A stretch of DNA of 64,000 nt from the NCBI GenBank assembly GCA_903835235.1, contig CAILMF010000029.1:1-64000 (forward strand), read 5' to 3'. Below, piece by piece: positions 7,193 to 15,469 of this stretch. The position numbers and the translations under genes were made by a program. The notes under the pieces were generated by a model. The model saw only the letters and a program-made list of their open reading frames with translations. It was not told the origin of the DNA and made no database searches. The number at the start of each line of letters is the position of its first letter. Within the stretch, counting starts at the first letter, position 1. The stretch comes from an uncultured Rhodospirillales bacterium. Its GTDB lineage: Bacteria > Pseudomonadota > Alphaproteobacteria > Acetobacterales > Acetobacteraceae.

Positions 7193-9079
7193 CTACCCCA
7201 ACCCCAGCAGCACCGCCCCCTGATAGGTAACGAAGGCCGCCGCATAGGCCAGCGCCAGCATGTAGCCGAACAGGAACCACATCCAGCCGAGGCTGCCCGT
7301 CTCCCGCCGCACCACCACCAGGGTGGAGGCGCATTGCGGCGCGAAGACGTACCAGGCCAGCAGCGCCAGCGCGGTGGCGATGCTCCACTTGCCCGCCAGC
7401 GCGCTGCCCAGCTCCGCCGGTTCTTCCTCGGCATTCTCAATGGCATAGACGGTGCCGAGCGAGGCCACCGCCACTTCCCGCGCCGCCATGCCGGGGATCA
7501 GCGCCACGCCGATCTGCCAGTTGAAGCCGATGGGGGCGATGATCGGCTCCATCGCATGGCCGATCTTGGCCGCCAGGCTGTACTCGATGGCCGGCTGGGT
7601 GGCGCCCTCGGGCGGCCGCGGTACGCTGGCCAGCACCCAGATCACGCACATCATGGCCAGGATGGTGGTGCCGGCGCGCTTCAGGAAGATCAGCCCGCGC
7701 TGGTACAGCCCCATCAGCACGTTGCGCGCATCCGGCCGCTTGTAGTCCGGCAGCTCCAGCATGAAGGGTTCCGGCGGGGCCCCCTGGAACACGAACTTCT
7801 TCAGCAGGAAGGAAACGCCCAGCGCGGAGGCGATGCCCGCCGTGTACAGCCCGAACATCACCAGCCCCTGCAGGCTGAACACCCCGCCCACGCTGCGGTC
7901 CGGAATGAAGGCGCCGATGATCAACGTGTACACCGGTATGCGCGCCGAACAGGTCATCAGCGGCGCCACCAGAATGGTCGCCAACCGGTCCCGCCGGCTA
8001 TCTATGACGCGCGTGCTCATGATGCCGGGGATGGCGCAGGCGAAGCTGGACAGCAGCGGGATGAAGGCCCGCCCATGCAGCCCGGCGCCACCCATGATCT
8101 TGTCCATCAGGAAGGCCGCCCGGCTCATGTAGCCGAAGTCTTCCAGCAGCAGGATGAACAGGAACAAGACAAGGATCTGCGGCAGGAAGACCAGCACGCT
8201 GCCCACGCCGGCGATCAACCCGTTCTGGATGAAGCTGAGCAGCAACCCCTCGGGCAGCAGCGTGCCCACCCATAGCCCCAGGGCGTCGAAGCCGCCCTTG
8301 ATCAGCTCCATCACCGGCGCAGCCCAGGTGAACACCGCCTGGAACATCAGGAACAGCACGGCCAGCAGAATGGCCAGGCCGGCGACGGGGTGCAGCAGCA
8401 CCTTGTCCAGCCTGGCGGTCACCGTGTCCGGCGCTTCCGGATGCTGCACGGCCGCGCGCAGAATCCGGTCGGCTTCCTTCTGCAACCGGCGCACGCCGGC
8501 GGCATCCGGCTCGCTCCAGCCCTCGGCGGCGTGCGGCGTGTGCGGTGCCGCCAGCGCCTCATCCACCTTGGCCAGCAGCGCTGCGGTGCCGCCGCGGCGC
8601 ACGGCCACCGAGGTCACCACCGGCACCCCCAGCTCCGCCTCCAGCCGCGCGACATCGATGCTCATGCCGCGGTGGCGGGCGATGTCGAACATGTTCAGCG
8701 CGAAGACCATGGGCTGGCCGGTGCGCTTGATCTCCAGCACCAGGCGCAGGCACAGGCGCAGGTTGGTGGCGTCGCCGACACATACGAACAGGTCGGGCGG
8801 GGTCTCGCCTGCCAGCCGGCCCAGCACCGCATCGCGCGTCACCACCTCGTCCGGGGATCGCGCCCGCAGTGAATAGGTGCCCGGCAGGTCCAGCAGCTTC
8901 ACCTGGCGGCCGGCCGGCGTGGCCAGCGCGCCTTCCTTCCGTTCCACCGTCACGCCGGGGTAGTTCGCCACCTTCTGCCGGCTGCCGGTCAGGGCGTTGA
9001 ACAGCGCGGTCTTGCCGCAATTGGGGCGCCCGACCAGCGCCACGCGCTGGTCCCGGCTCAGCGACCGTATCTCGTTCAT
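7193..9079 (-). CDS. feoB: Ferrous iron transporter B
   Basis: FeoB imports Fe(II) across the inner membrane. The 628-residue protein has an N-terminal GTPase domain with G1 GRPNCGKT (residues 17-24), switch region NYPGVTVE, G3 DLPGTY and G4 NMFD. A multi-helix membrane domain follows. The two cysteine-containing gate motifs SSFACAIPGIMSTR and PLMTCSARIPVYTL are present. It lies one base downstream of feoA, so the two genes are cotranscribed. No feoC is seen. Iron-dependent control is suggested by palindromes upstream of feoA. Confidence 0.96.
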   Translation of the reverse strand: MNEIRSLSRDQRVALVGRPNCGKTALFNALTGSRQKVANYPGVTVERKEGALATPAGRQVKLLDLPGTYSLRARSPDEVVTRDAVLGRLAGETPPDLFVCVGDATNLRLCLRLVLEIKRTGQPMVFALNMFDIARHRGMSIDVARLEAELGVPVVTSVAVRRGGTAALLAKVDEALAAPHTPHAAEGWSEPDAAGVRRLQKEADRILRAAVQHPEAPDTVTARLDKVLLHPVAGLAILLAVLFLMFQAVFTWAAPVMELIKGGFDALGLWVGTLLPEGLLLSFIQNGLIAGVGSVLVFLPQILVLFLFILLLEDFGYMSRAAFLMDKIMGGAGLHGRAFIPLLSSFACAIPGIMSTRVIDSRRDRLATILVAPLMTCSARIPVYTLIIGAFIPDRSVGGVFSLQGLVMFGLYTAGIASALGVSFLLKKFVFQGAPPEPFMLELPDYKRPDARNVLMGLYQRGLIFLKRAGTTILAMMCVIWVLASVPRPPEGATQPAIEYSLAAKIGHAMEPIIAPIGFNWQIGVALIPGMAAREVAVASLGTVYAIENAEEEPAELGSALAGKWSIATALALLAWYVFAPQCASTLVVVRRETGSLGWMWFLFGYMLALAYAAAFVTYQGAVLLGLG

Positions 9080-9080
9080 C

Positions 9081-9398
9081 TCAGTCCGCCGCCTCGACCA
9101 GCACTGCCGCGGCTTCCCGCCGGCGCAGCGCGATGGTCACGCCATCCACCCGGACAGCGATGGGGTCGGCGCCGAACAGGCCCTGGTGCAGCAGCTCCAC
9201 CATGGCGCCCTCGACAAAGCCGAGCTCCACCAGGCGGCGCTCCAGCTCCTCCGGCGGCAGGCTGCCGGCGATGGGGTTCACCGCGCGGATGCGGCCGCGA
9301 AAGCCGAGCGGCGCGGCGCCCAGGTCGGCCGGGGCGGAACGCTTGATGGTCATCGCCGCCGCCCCGGGGGGCAGCAGCCAGTCGGTGCTGATGGACAT
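9081..9398 (-). CDS. feoA: Ferrous iron transport protein A
   Basis: A small cytoplasmic SH3-like protein (105 residues) required for FeoB-dependent Fe(II) uptake. The conserved features are ERRLVELGFVEGAMVELLHQ, then DPIAVRVDGVTIALRRREA. The N-terminal 25 residues are an extension, and an ATG at residue 16 (TIKRSAPADL) is an alternative start. The gene precedes feoB by one base. Confidence 0.93.
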   Translation of the reverse strand: MSISTDWLLPPGAAAMTIKRSAPADLGAAPLGFRGRIRAVNPIAGSLPPEELERRLVELGFVEGAMVELLHQGLFGADPIAVRVDGVTIALRRREAAAVLVEAAD

Positions 9399-9432
9399 GA
9401 AGCCCCTCCGGGGCGCTGCCCGCGGATGTTAA

Positions 9433-9456
9433 TGCGAATGGCTTGCAATTGCAAGC
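9433..9456. promoter_or_regulatory. Candidate iron-regulator operator upstream of feoAB
   Basis: A perfect 16-base palindrome GCTTGCAATTGCAAGC (9441-9456) sits next to TGCGAAT (9433-9439), 35-58 bases upstream of the feoA start. TGCRAAT/ATTGCA half-sites resemble alphaproteobacterial Fur/Mur-type boxes. The palindrome itself is directly visible. The assignment to a particular iron regulator is inference from its location. Confidence 0.5.
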
Positions 9457-9517
9457 TGACCCCCTGCTGAGCGCATCAAGCTGGCCCCTGGCCGCGGCCG
9501 GGGCAAGGGGGGAAGCA

Positions 9518-9552
9518 GCCGGGGGTGCGCAGCGCAGCCGCGCACCCCCGGC
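9518..9552. terminator. Strong hairpin at the 3' end of the RND pump gene
   Basis: A 13-base perfect inverted repeat (arms 9518-9530 and 9540-9552, GCCGGGGGTGCGC and its complement) with a 9-base loop begins three bases after the RND gene stop on the minus strand. There is no T-tract, so it may act as a Rho-associated or mRNA-stabilising structure rather than a classical intrinsic terminator. Confidence 0.5.
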
Positions 9553-9554
9553 CA

Positions 9555-12500
9555 TCAGGCCCGGTGCGTCGCCCCGCCAGGCATCGGGGCATGGCTGTCC
9601 GCGGTGCGGCCGAACAGGTCGATCATGGCCGGGAATACCACCAGGATGAAGAAGGGCAGGATGATGGTGCCGCCCACCACCACCACCGCCAGCGGCTTTT
9701 GCAGATCGCTGCCGATGCCGCTGGCCACCGCCGCCGGCAGCAGGCCCACCATGGCGGCCAGGCAGGTCATCATCACCGGCCGCATCCGGTCCACCCCCGC
9801 CTGGTCCAGCGCCTGGCGCCAGGCCATGCCGCCATCCTTCAGGTGGTGGAAGTGGGACAGCAGGATGATCCCCTCCATGACCGTGATGCCGAACAGCGCC
9901 AGGAAGCCGATGGCGGCGGGCACCGAGAAGTGCAGGTCCATCAAATCCAGCGCCGTGACGCCACCGACGCAGGACAGCGGCAGCAGGCCGAAGATCAGCA
10001 AGGTGTCCCGCAGGCTGGAGAACTGCACGTAGAGCAGCACGCCGATCAGCGCGAGGGCGACCGGCACCACCACCTTCAGCCGGGCAATCGCGTCCTTCAG
10101 GTTGCGGAACTCACCGACCCATTCCAGCCGGTAGCCCGGCGGCAGCTGCACATTGGCGTTCACCCGGTCCTCGGCCTCCTGCACCGCGCTCTGCTGGTCG
10201 CGCCCGCGGACCGAGAACTTCACCGGCACGTAGCGCTGGGCGTCCTCGCGGTAGATGTAGCTGGCGCCGGTGATCAGGCGGATATCCGCCACATCGCCGA
10301 TCGTCGCGCCGGAGGTGGCGTTGATGGGAATGCGGCTGATCGCGTCCCGGCCGATCCGGTAGGGCGCATCCAGCCGCACGCTGATGGGGAAGTTGCGGTC
10401 GCCGCCTTCCTCGTACAGCCGCGCCGCCTCCTGCCCGCCGATGGCGGTCTGGATCACGCTGTTGATGTCCGCCACCTGCAGGCCGTAGCGCGCGGCGCGG
10501 GCGCGGTCGATGCGGATGGACAAGGTCGGCTGGCCCAGGGTGCGGAAGGCCGCCAGGTCGGCAATGCCCTCCACCTGCTCCATCTCGCGCCGCACCTGCT
10601 CGGCCAGCCGGGTCAGGATATCCAGCTCCGGCCCGATCACCTTCAGCGCGTTGGCGCCCTTAACGCCCGAAGCGGCTTCCTGCACGTTGTCCGAGATGTA
10701 CTGGCTGAAGTTGAAGTCCACGCCCAGGAATTCCCGCTGCAACCTGGCCTGGATCAGGCTGACCAGCGCATCCTTGGTGGTGGCGCTGGTCCACTGGTCC
10801 TGCGGCTTCAGCGGCACGAAGAACTCGGCGTTGAAGAAGCCGGCGCTGTCGGTGCCGTCATCCGGCCGGCCCTGCTGGCTGGTGATGGTGGTGACCTCGG
10901 GGAACTCCATCAGCGCGGCGCGCATCCGGTTGACGTAGCCGTTGCCCTCCTCCAGCGAGATCGTCGCCGGCATGGTGGCGCGCATCCAGATGCTGCCCTC
11001 CTCCAGCGTCGGCAGGAACTCGCCGCCCAGCTTGCCGAATTGCAGCACCGCCAGCAGCATCAGCACGCCGGAGAGGCCGATGGTGCGCCAGCGGTGGCGG
11101 ATGGCGCGGCCGTACAGGTACTGGTGCGCCTGGCCCATGTAGCGGACGATGGGCATGACCTTTTCCTTGGTGTGGTCGCTGAACAGCGCCCCCGCCAGCG
11201 CCGGCGCCACGGTGAAGGTGGCGAACAGCGCGCCGCCGATGGCATAGGCGTAGGTCTTGGCCATCGGCCCGAAGATGCGGCCCTCGATGCCCCCCATGGT
11301 GAACAGCGGGATGAAGGCGGCGACGATGATCAGCGCCGAGAAGAAGATCGCGGTGGAGACCTCGCCGGAGGCGCGCTGCACGATCAGCGGCACGCCGGAC
11401 AGGCCGCGGGTGGCGGCTGGCGGCGAGTTCAGCCCGGAATGCCGCATGTGCAGGTGGCGATAGACGTTCTCCACCATGATCACCGTGGCATCCACCAGCA
11501 GCCCGAAGTCGAGCGAGCCCAGCGACAGCAGGTTGGCGCTCTCGCCGCGCAGCAGCATGACCACCACGGCGGTGAAGAAGGCGAAGGGAATGGTGGCGCC
11601 GACCACGATGGCGCCGCGCAGGTCGCCCAGGAACAACCACTGGATGAACACCACCAGCAGGATGCCCATGATGATGTTCTTGACCACATGGTGGGTGGTG
11701 ACATCCACCAGCTCCTTGCGGTCGTAGATCGGCACGATCCGCACGCCCGGCGGCAGCACGCCACCGGCATTGATGGTCGCGACCTCCTGCTGGACCGCGG
11801 TGATGGTGGGCAGGGTCTGTTCGTTGCGGCGCATCAGCACCACGCCCATGACGATGTCGTCGTCGCGTTCCTGGCCCGCAATGCCCAGGCGGGGCAGGTT
11901 GGACACCTCCACCCGCGCCACATCCGAAAGCAGCACCGGCACGCCGCTGCTGGCGCCCAGCACCACGTTGCGCACGTCGTCCAGGCTGCGGATCAGGCCG
12001 ACGCCCTGCACCACGGCGGATTGCGGCCCGATATTGACGATGCCGGCGCCCACGGTGGCGTCGCCATTGCCGATGGCCTGCACCACCGTGGGCACGTCCA
12101 GGCCGAAGGCGATCAGCTTGGGCAGGTCGATGATGACGTTGTAGGACTTGGTCGGCCCGCCATAGGCGGTGACATCGATGACGCCGGGCACCCGCTTGAA
12201 GCGGCGCTGCAGCACCCAGTCCTGCAACACCCGCAGGTCGGTCAGGTTGAAGCCGGGTGGGCCGACGATGCGGTAGCGCAGGATCTCGCCGATCGGGCTC
12301 CACGGGCTGATCTGCGGCTGCACGCCGGTGGGCAGGCCGCTCAACTGGCCCAGCCGGTTCAGCACCTGCTGCAAGGACTGTTCGTAGTTGAAGGCGTAGG
12401 TGAACTGCACGGAGACCACGGAAAGCCCGAACAGGCTGGTGGAACGGATCTTCGACAGGTTGGGCATGCCGGCCAGGCCGACCTCGATCGGCACGGTGAT

Positions 12501-12689
12501 GTAGCGCTCGATCTCCTCGGCGCTCTGCCCGGCATTCTGCGTGATCACCACCACGGTGGGCGGCACCGGGTCGGGATAGGCCTCGATGTTCAGCTGCTGG
12601 AAGCCGGCGAAGCCGATGCCGAGGAAGGCGATGAACAGCAGGATGACCAGGGCGCGCTTCTGCAGCGCGAAGGTGACAAGTGCACGCAT
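9555..12689 (-). CDS. CzcA/CusA-type heavy-metal efflux RND permease
   Basis: A 1044-residue inner-membrane RND proton antiporter. The first helix ALVILLFIAFLGIGFAGF leads into the periplasmic porter domain (NIEAYPDPVPPTVVVITQNA), a feature of the HME subfamily. The TM4 signature LDFGLLVDATVIMVENVYR carries the aspartate expected for the heavy-metal branch. A second half repeats the fold (GVTALDLMDLHFSVPAAIGF, ALFGITVMEGIILLSHFHHL). Family knowledge suggests export of divalent or monovalent metal ions. No membrane-fusion or outer-membrane partner is adjacent: the upstream neighbour is the divergent azlC and the downstream one is feoA. Substrate cannot be read from the sequence. Confidence 0.92.
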   Translation of the reverse strand: MRALVTFALQKRALVILLFIAFLGIGFAGFQQLNIEAYPDPVPPTVVVITQNAGQSAEEIERYITVPIEVGLAGMPNLSKIRSTSLFGLSVVSVQFTYAFNYEQSLQQVLNRLGQLSGLPTGVQPQISPWSPIGEILRYRIVGPPGFNLTDLRVLQDWVLQRRFKRVPGVIDVTAYGGPTKSYNVIIDLPKLIAFGLDVPTVVQAIGNGDATVGAGIVNIGPQSAVVQGVGLIRSLDDVRNVVLGASSGVPVLLSDVARVEVSNLPRLGIAGQERDDDIVMGVVLMRRNEQTLPTITAVQQEVATINAGGVLPPGVRIVPIYDRKELVDVTTHHVVKNIIMGILLVVFIQWLFLGDLRGAIVVGATIPFAFFTAVVVMLLRGESANLLSLGSLDFGLLVDATVIMVENVYRHLHMRHSGLNSPPAATRGLSGVPLIVQRASGEVSTAIFFSALIIVAAFIPLFTMGGIEGRIFGPMAKTYAYAIGGALFATFTVAPALAGALFSDHTKEKVMPIVRYMGQAHQYLYGRAIRHRWRTIGLSGVLMLLAVLQFGKLGGEFLPTLEEGSIWMRATMPATISLEEGNGYVNRMRAALMEFPEVTTITSQQGRPDDGTDSAGFFNAEFFVPLKPQDQWTSATTKDALVSLIQARLQREFLGVDFNFSQYISDNVQEAASGVKGANALKVIGPELDILTRLAEQVRREMEQVEGIADLAAFRTLGQPTLSIRIDRARAARYGLQVADINSVIQTAIGGQEAARLYEEGGDRNFPISVRLDAPYRIGRDAISRIPINATSGATIGDVADIRLITGASYIYREDAQRYVPVKFSVRGRDQQSAVQEAEDRVNANVQLPPGYRLEWVGEFRNLKDAIARLKVVVPVALALIGVLLYVQFSSLRDTLLIFGLLPLSCVGGVTALDLMDLHFSVPAAIGFLALFGITVMEGIILLSHFHHLKDGGMAWRQALDQAGVDRMRPVMMTCLAAMVGLLPAAVASGIGSDLQKPLAVVVVGGTIILPFFILVVFPAMIDLFGRTADSHAPMPGGATHRA

Positions 12690-12990
12690 GCCGATCGAAT
12701 TTCCTTGCTGTCGCCCGCCACGGAGCGCCGAACGCGCCCTTCTAGGCGCCCGGGACTTACCGGTAGGCGACCAGCCCGCTTACGGCTAGGCCATGTATCG
12801 TGACCATCGGCGCCGCGGGCACGGGCGTGAGCCGCCCGCGTCATCCCGGCGCCGCCGCCGTGGTCCCAGCCGGCCTGCCGGGCGGCTTTCCCCCGCGGAC
12901 ATCGCCGCGGTTCCGTCCACGGCCCCCGCAGCGTCCCAGCGCCAGACGCCCCCTGGCGCTGCCGCCGCCTGCCGCCCAGGATGGGCCGGC
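12690..12990. other. Divergent intergenic region between the RND pump and azlC
   Basis: About 300 bases of very G+C-rich DNA. Open frames run through it but have no family resemblance. It should hold the promoters of the divergent RND and azlC genes. ACTTACCGGTAGG around 12757 is a partial palindrome. I see no convincing riboswitch or promoter. Confidence 0.4.
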
Positions 12991-13710
12991 ATGCCCAAGC
13001 CCGGATTCCCCACCGGCGCCACCGAGGCGCTGGGCGCCCCGGCCCTCGCCATGGCCGCCACCTTCCTCGCCTTCGGCGCCGCGGTGCAGGAAGCCGGGCT
13101 TGGCCTGGGCTGGGCGCTGGCCGCCGCCGGGTTGATCTACGGCATGCCCGGCCAGCTGGTGCTGCTGCAATTCGCGGCACCCGGCGCGCCGGGCGGTGGC
13201 GTGCTGCCGGCGGTGGCCGCCGCCACCGCGGCCAATGCGCGCTTCCTGCCCATGGCGGTGGCGCTGGCGCCCTGGCTGGGCGGCGGCCGGCGGCGCTGGC
13301 TGGCGCTGCCCTTCATTGCCATCACCCCCTGGGCCACCGCGATGCGCCGGCTGCCGCTGCTGCCTGGCGCGCAGCGGCTCGGCTGGTTCCTGGGCTTCGG
13401 GCTGGCGAGCTGGCTGGTGGCCGGCAGCGCCACCGCGCTGGGCCACCTGGTGGCACCCTGGCTGGGCCCGGCCGCGCGGGCGGCGCTGCTGTTCACCAAT
13501 CCGCTGTACTTCGCGCTGCTGCTGGCGCTGAACCTGCGGCTGCCGGAGCATGGCCGGATGGCCCGGCTGAGCGTGATCGGCGGGGTGCTGGCGGCGCCGG
13601 TGGGGCTGCTGCTGCCGCCGGCCTGGGCGCTGCTGGGCGCGGGGCTGCTGGGTGGCAGCCTGGCCTTCCTGGTGGAACGCCTGCTCGCCCGCCGGGACCG
13701 CCGGGCATGA
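12991..13710 (+). CDS. azlC: AzlC family branched-chain amino acid exporter, large subunit
   Basis: AzlC forms, with the small AzlD subunit, an inner-membrane exporter of branched-chain amino acids (YgaZH/BrnFE type). The 239-residue protein is almost entirely hydrophobic. It has the family segment ATFLAFGAAVQEAGLGLGWA, then GLIYGMPGQLVLLQF, ANARFLPMAVALAPWL and WFLGFGLASWLVAGSATAL. The start is the ATG at 12991, because upstream sequence in the same frame is arginine- and proline-rich and unlike AzlC. The stop overlaps the azlD start as ATGA. Regulation is not evident. Confidence 0.9.
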   Translation: MPKPGFPTGATEALGAPALAMAATFLAFGAAVQEAGLGLGWALAAAGLIYGMPGQLVLLQFAAPGAPGGGVLPAVAAATAANARFLPMAVALAPWLGGGRRRWLALPFIAITPWATAMRRLPLLPGAQRLGWFLGFGLASWLVAGSATALGHLVAPWLGPAARAALLFTNPLYFALLLALNLRLPEHGRMARLSVIGGVLAAPVGLLLPPAWALLGAGLLGGSLAFLVERLLARRDRRA

Positions 13711-14030
13711 GCGCCGCCGATACCGCCCTGCTGCTGGCCGCGCTGGTGATGCTGGCGCTGCGCGCGCTGGGCGTGGCGCTGGCCGGGGCGCTGCGGCCGG
13801 AGCATCCCTTCATCACCTGGGCGGCCATGGTCAGCCAGGCGACGCTGGCGGCGCTGGTCACGCTGGCCATTGCGGTGCCGGCGGGCGCGCTGGCCGCGGT
13901 GCCGCTGCCGGCCAGGTTGGGCGGCGTGGTGGCCGGGGTGGCGGCGCTGCTGCTGGGGCGGGAACGCCTGCTGCCGGCGCTGGGCCTGGGCCTGGCGGCC
14001 ATGCTGCTGCTGCGCTGGGCGTTGGCGTAA
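13707..14030 (+). CDS. azlD: AzlD family branched-chain amino acid exporter, small subunit
   Basis: A 107-residue membrane protein with about four helices, the usual AzlD size and shape: LLLAALVMLALRALGVALAG, FITWAAMVSQATLAALVTLA, RLGGVVAGVAALLLGRERLL and a last helix ending LLLRWALA. It overlaps azlC by four bases. The segment LRALGVALAG replaces the more common TYLxRxxPF region, and the AzlD assignment rests mainly on partner and topology. Confidence 0.85.
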   Translation: MSAADTALLLAALVMLALRALGVALAGALRPEHPFITWAAMVSQATLAALVTLAIAVPAGALAAVPLPARLGGVVAGVAALLLGRERLLPALGLGLAAMLLLRWALA

Positions 14031-14138
14031 CGACTGGGCTCAGATGATCGTCCGGTGACGTCCCTGCCCTTGGCTGGCGGGGTCGGCGCCATGCACCCGT
14101 ACCGCTGCGGTTTCCCGGAAGCTGACTCACGCAGGTCC

Positions 14139-14232
14139 AGGGGGCGCCTGCCCCCTGGCGGGGTTCGGGGCAGCGCCCCGAGCTTTGTTTCCCGGGGCAG
14201 CGCCCCGATCTTTTCCCCTGGGGGCAGCGCCC
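14139..14232. repeat. Cluster of G-rich hairpin repeats before the MFS gene
   Basis: AGGGGGCgcctGCCCCCT (14139-14156) is followed by two exact copies of CGGGGCAGCGCCCCGA (14166-14181 and 14193-14208, 27 bases apart) and a degenerate third copy (14221-14232). Each can form a short strong stem. They lie between azlD and the MFS start at 14274 and belong to the same general class as the hairpin repeats near 34440 and 37240. Confidence 0.75.
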
Positions 14233-14273
14233 GCGGCCTTGACCCCCCACCGCAACAGTCCGAAGCAGGCGGC

Positions 14274-15410
14274 ATGAACCCTGCACCTGTTCCGTTCTGG
14301 CCCACCGCCCTGGCTGCGGCCTGTGCCCCTTGCTCCGGCATTGGCCTGGCGCGGTTCGCCTATGTGCCGCTGTTCCCGGCCATGGTGGCGGCGGGGTGGG
14401 TGGATGGCGCCGGGGCCGGCATGCTGGGGGCCGCCAACATGGCGGGCTACCTGGTGGGCGTGCTGGCGGCCCGGCGCGTGGGCATGGCCATCGGCACCGC
14501 GCGCACGCTGGACCTTGGGTTGCTGCTGGTGGTGCTGTGCTTCGCCATGTGCGGCATTCAGGGGGGCCTGTGGTGGTTCATGCCCTGGCGGCTGCTGGCG
14601 GGCGTGGCGGGTGGGCTGCTGATGGGCCTGGCCGGCCCGGCCACCCAGGCCAGCGTGGCGCCGGAGCGGCGTGGCCTGGCTGGCGGCATTGTCATCGGGG
14701 GCGTGGGCGCCGGGGTGTCCCTGGCGGCGGTGCTGGTGCCGCTGCTGGTGCCGCTGGGCGTGCAGGTGGCCTGGTTCGGCCTGGCCGGGCTGGTGTTTTG
14801 CTTGTGGCTCTTCGCCCATTCGCGCTGGCCCACCGCGCCGGTTGGCCCCGCGGCCGCGCCCGGCCAGGCGCGCCCGAAGGCGGCGCACATGATCCTGGCC
14901 TATGGGCTTTCCGGCGGCGGGCTGGTGCCGCCGATGATCTACATGGCGGACCTGGCGGTGCGTGGCCGCGGCCTGCCGCTGGAATGGGCCTCGGGCGTCT
15001 GGCTGCTGTTTGGGCTGGGCGGCATTGTCGGCACGCTGTCGGCCGGCACGGTGGTGGACCGGCTGGGCGGGGCGCGCAGCTACCTGTTGTGGCTGGGGCT
15101 GCAGATTCTGGCGCTGGCGCTGTGCCTGCCGCCGATGCCCTGGCTGCTGGCGCCGGCCGCGATCCTGTGCGGCTTCGTCGCCATGGGGGTTACCGCGGTG
15201 GTGCTGGGCCTGGCGCGGGAACGGGCGGGGGTGGCGGCCGGGGCGGTCTGGGCGCGCACCACCGCCAGCTTCGCGATCATTCAGGCCGCGGTCGCCTTTG
15301 GCCTGGCGCAGCTGTTCGCCGCCACGGGGGAAAGCCACCTGGCGCTGTTCGGCGTTGGCCTGGGGCTGAGCATTGCCGCGCTGCTGGTGCAGCTTGCCGA
15401 GCGGCGCTGA
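14274..15410 (+). CDS. YbfB/YjiJ family MFS transporter
   Basis: A 378-residue inner-membrane protein with about 12 helices. The first helix contains AAACAPCSGIGLARFAYVPL, the YbfB/YjiJ hallmark (GIGLARFAY). The second (GAANMAGYLVGVLAARR) and the central linker (SRWPTAPVGPAAAPGQARPK) separate the two six-helix halves. The substrate is unknown and family members are poorly characterised exporters. ATG 14274 was chosen because it starts just before the conserved first helix. Sequence upstream in the same frame is the hairpin repeat cluster. Confidence 0.87.
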   Translation: MNPAPVPFWPTALAAACAPCSGIGLARFAYVPLFPAMVAAGWVDGAGAGMLGAANMAGYLVGVLAARRVGMAIGTARTLDLGLLLVVLCFAMCGIQGGLWWFMPWRLLAGVAGGLLMGLAGPATQASVAPERRGLAGGIVIGGVGAGVSLAAVLVPLLVPLGVQVAWFGLAGLVFCLWLFAHSRWPTAPVGPAAAPGQARPKAAHMILAYGLSGGGLVPPMIYMADLAVRGRGLPLEWASGVWLLFGLGGIVGTLSAGTVVDRLGGARSYLLWLGLQILALALCLPPMPWLLAPAAILCGFVAMGVTAVVLGLARERAGVAAGAVWARTTASFAIIQAAVAFGLAQLFAATGESHLALFGVGLGLSIAALLVQLAERR

Positions 15411-15469
15411 TCCCGCTAACGCTGTGCATGTCTTTGAAAAACCAGGTGAAACCCTCACCACCTCTGCAT

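Noticed and set aside
9525-12803. A 1092-codon plus-strand open frame antisense to the RND pump
   Set aside because: Its translation is rich in histidine, glutamine, arginine and glycine, as expected from the reverse of a high-G+C gene. No domain is recognisable, while the minus strand has a complete RND protein.
12690-12990. Possible cobalamin-type riboswitch between the RND pump and azlC
   Set aside because: The strand is G+C-rich and foldable, but the conserved riboswitch boxes are not present on either strand.
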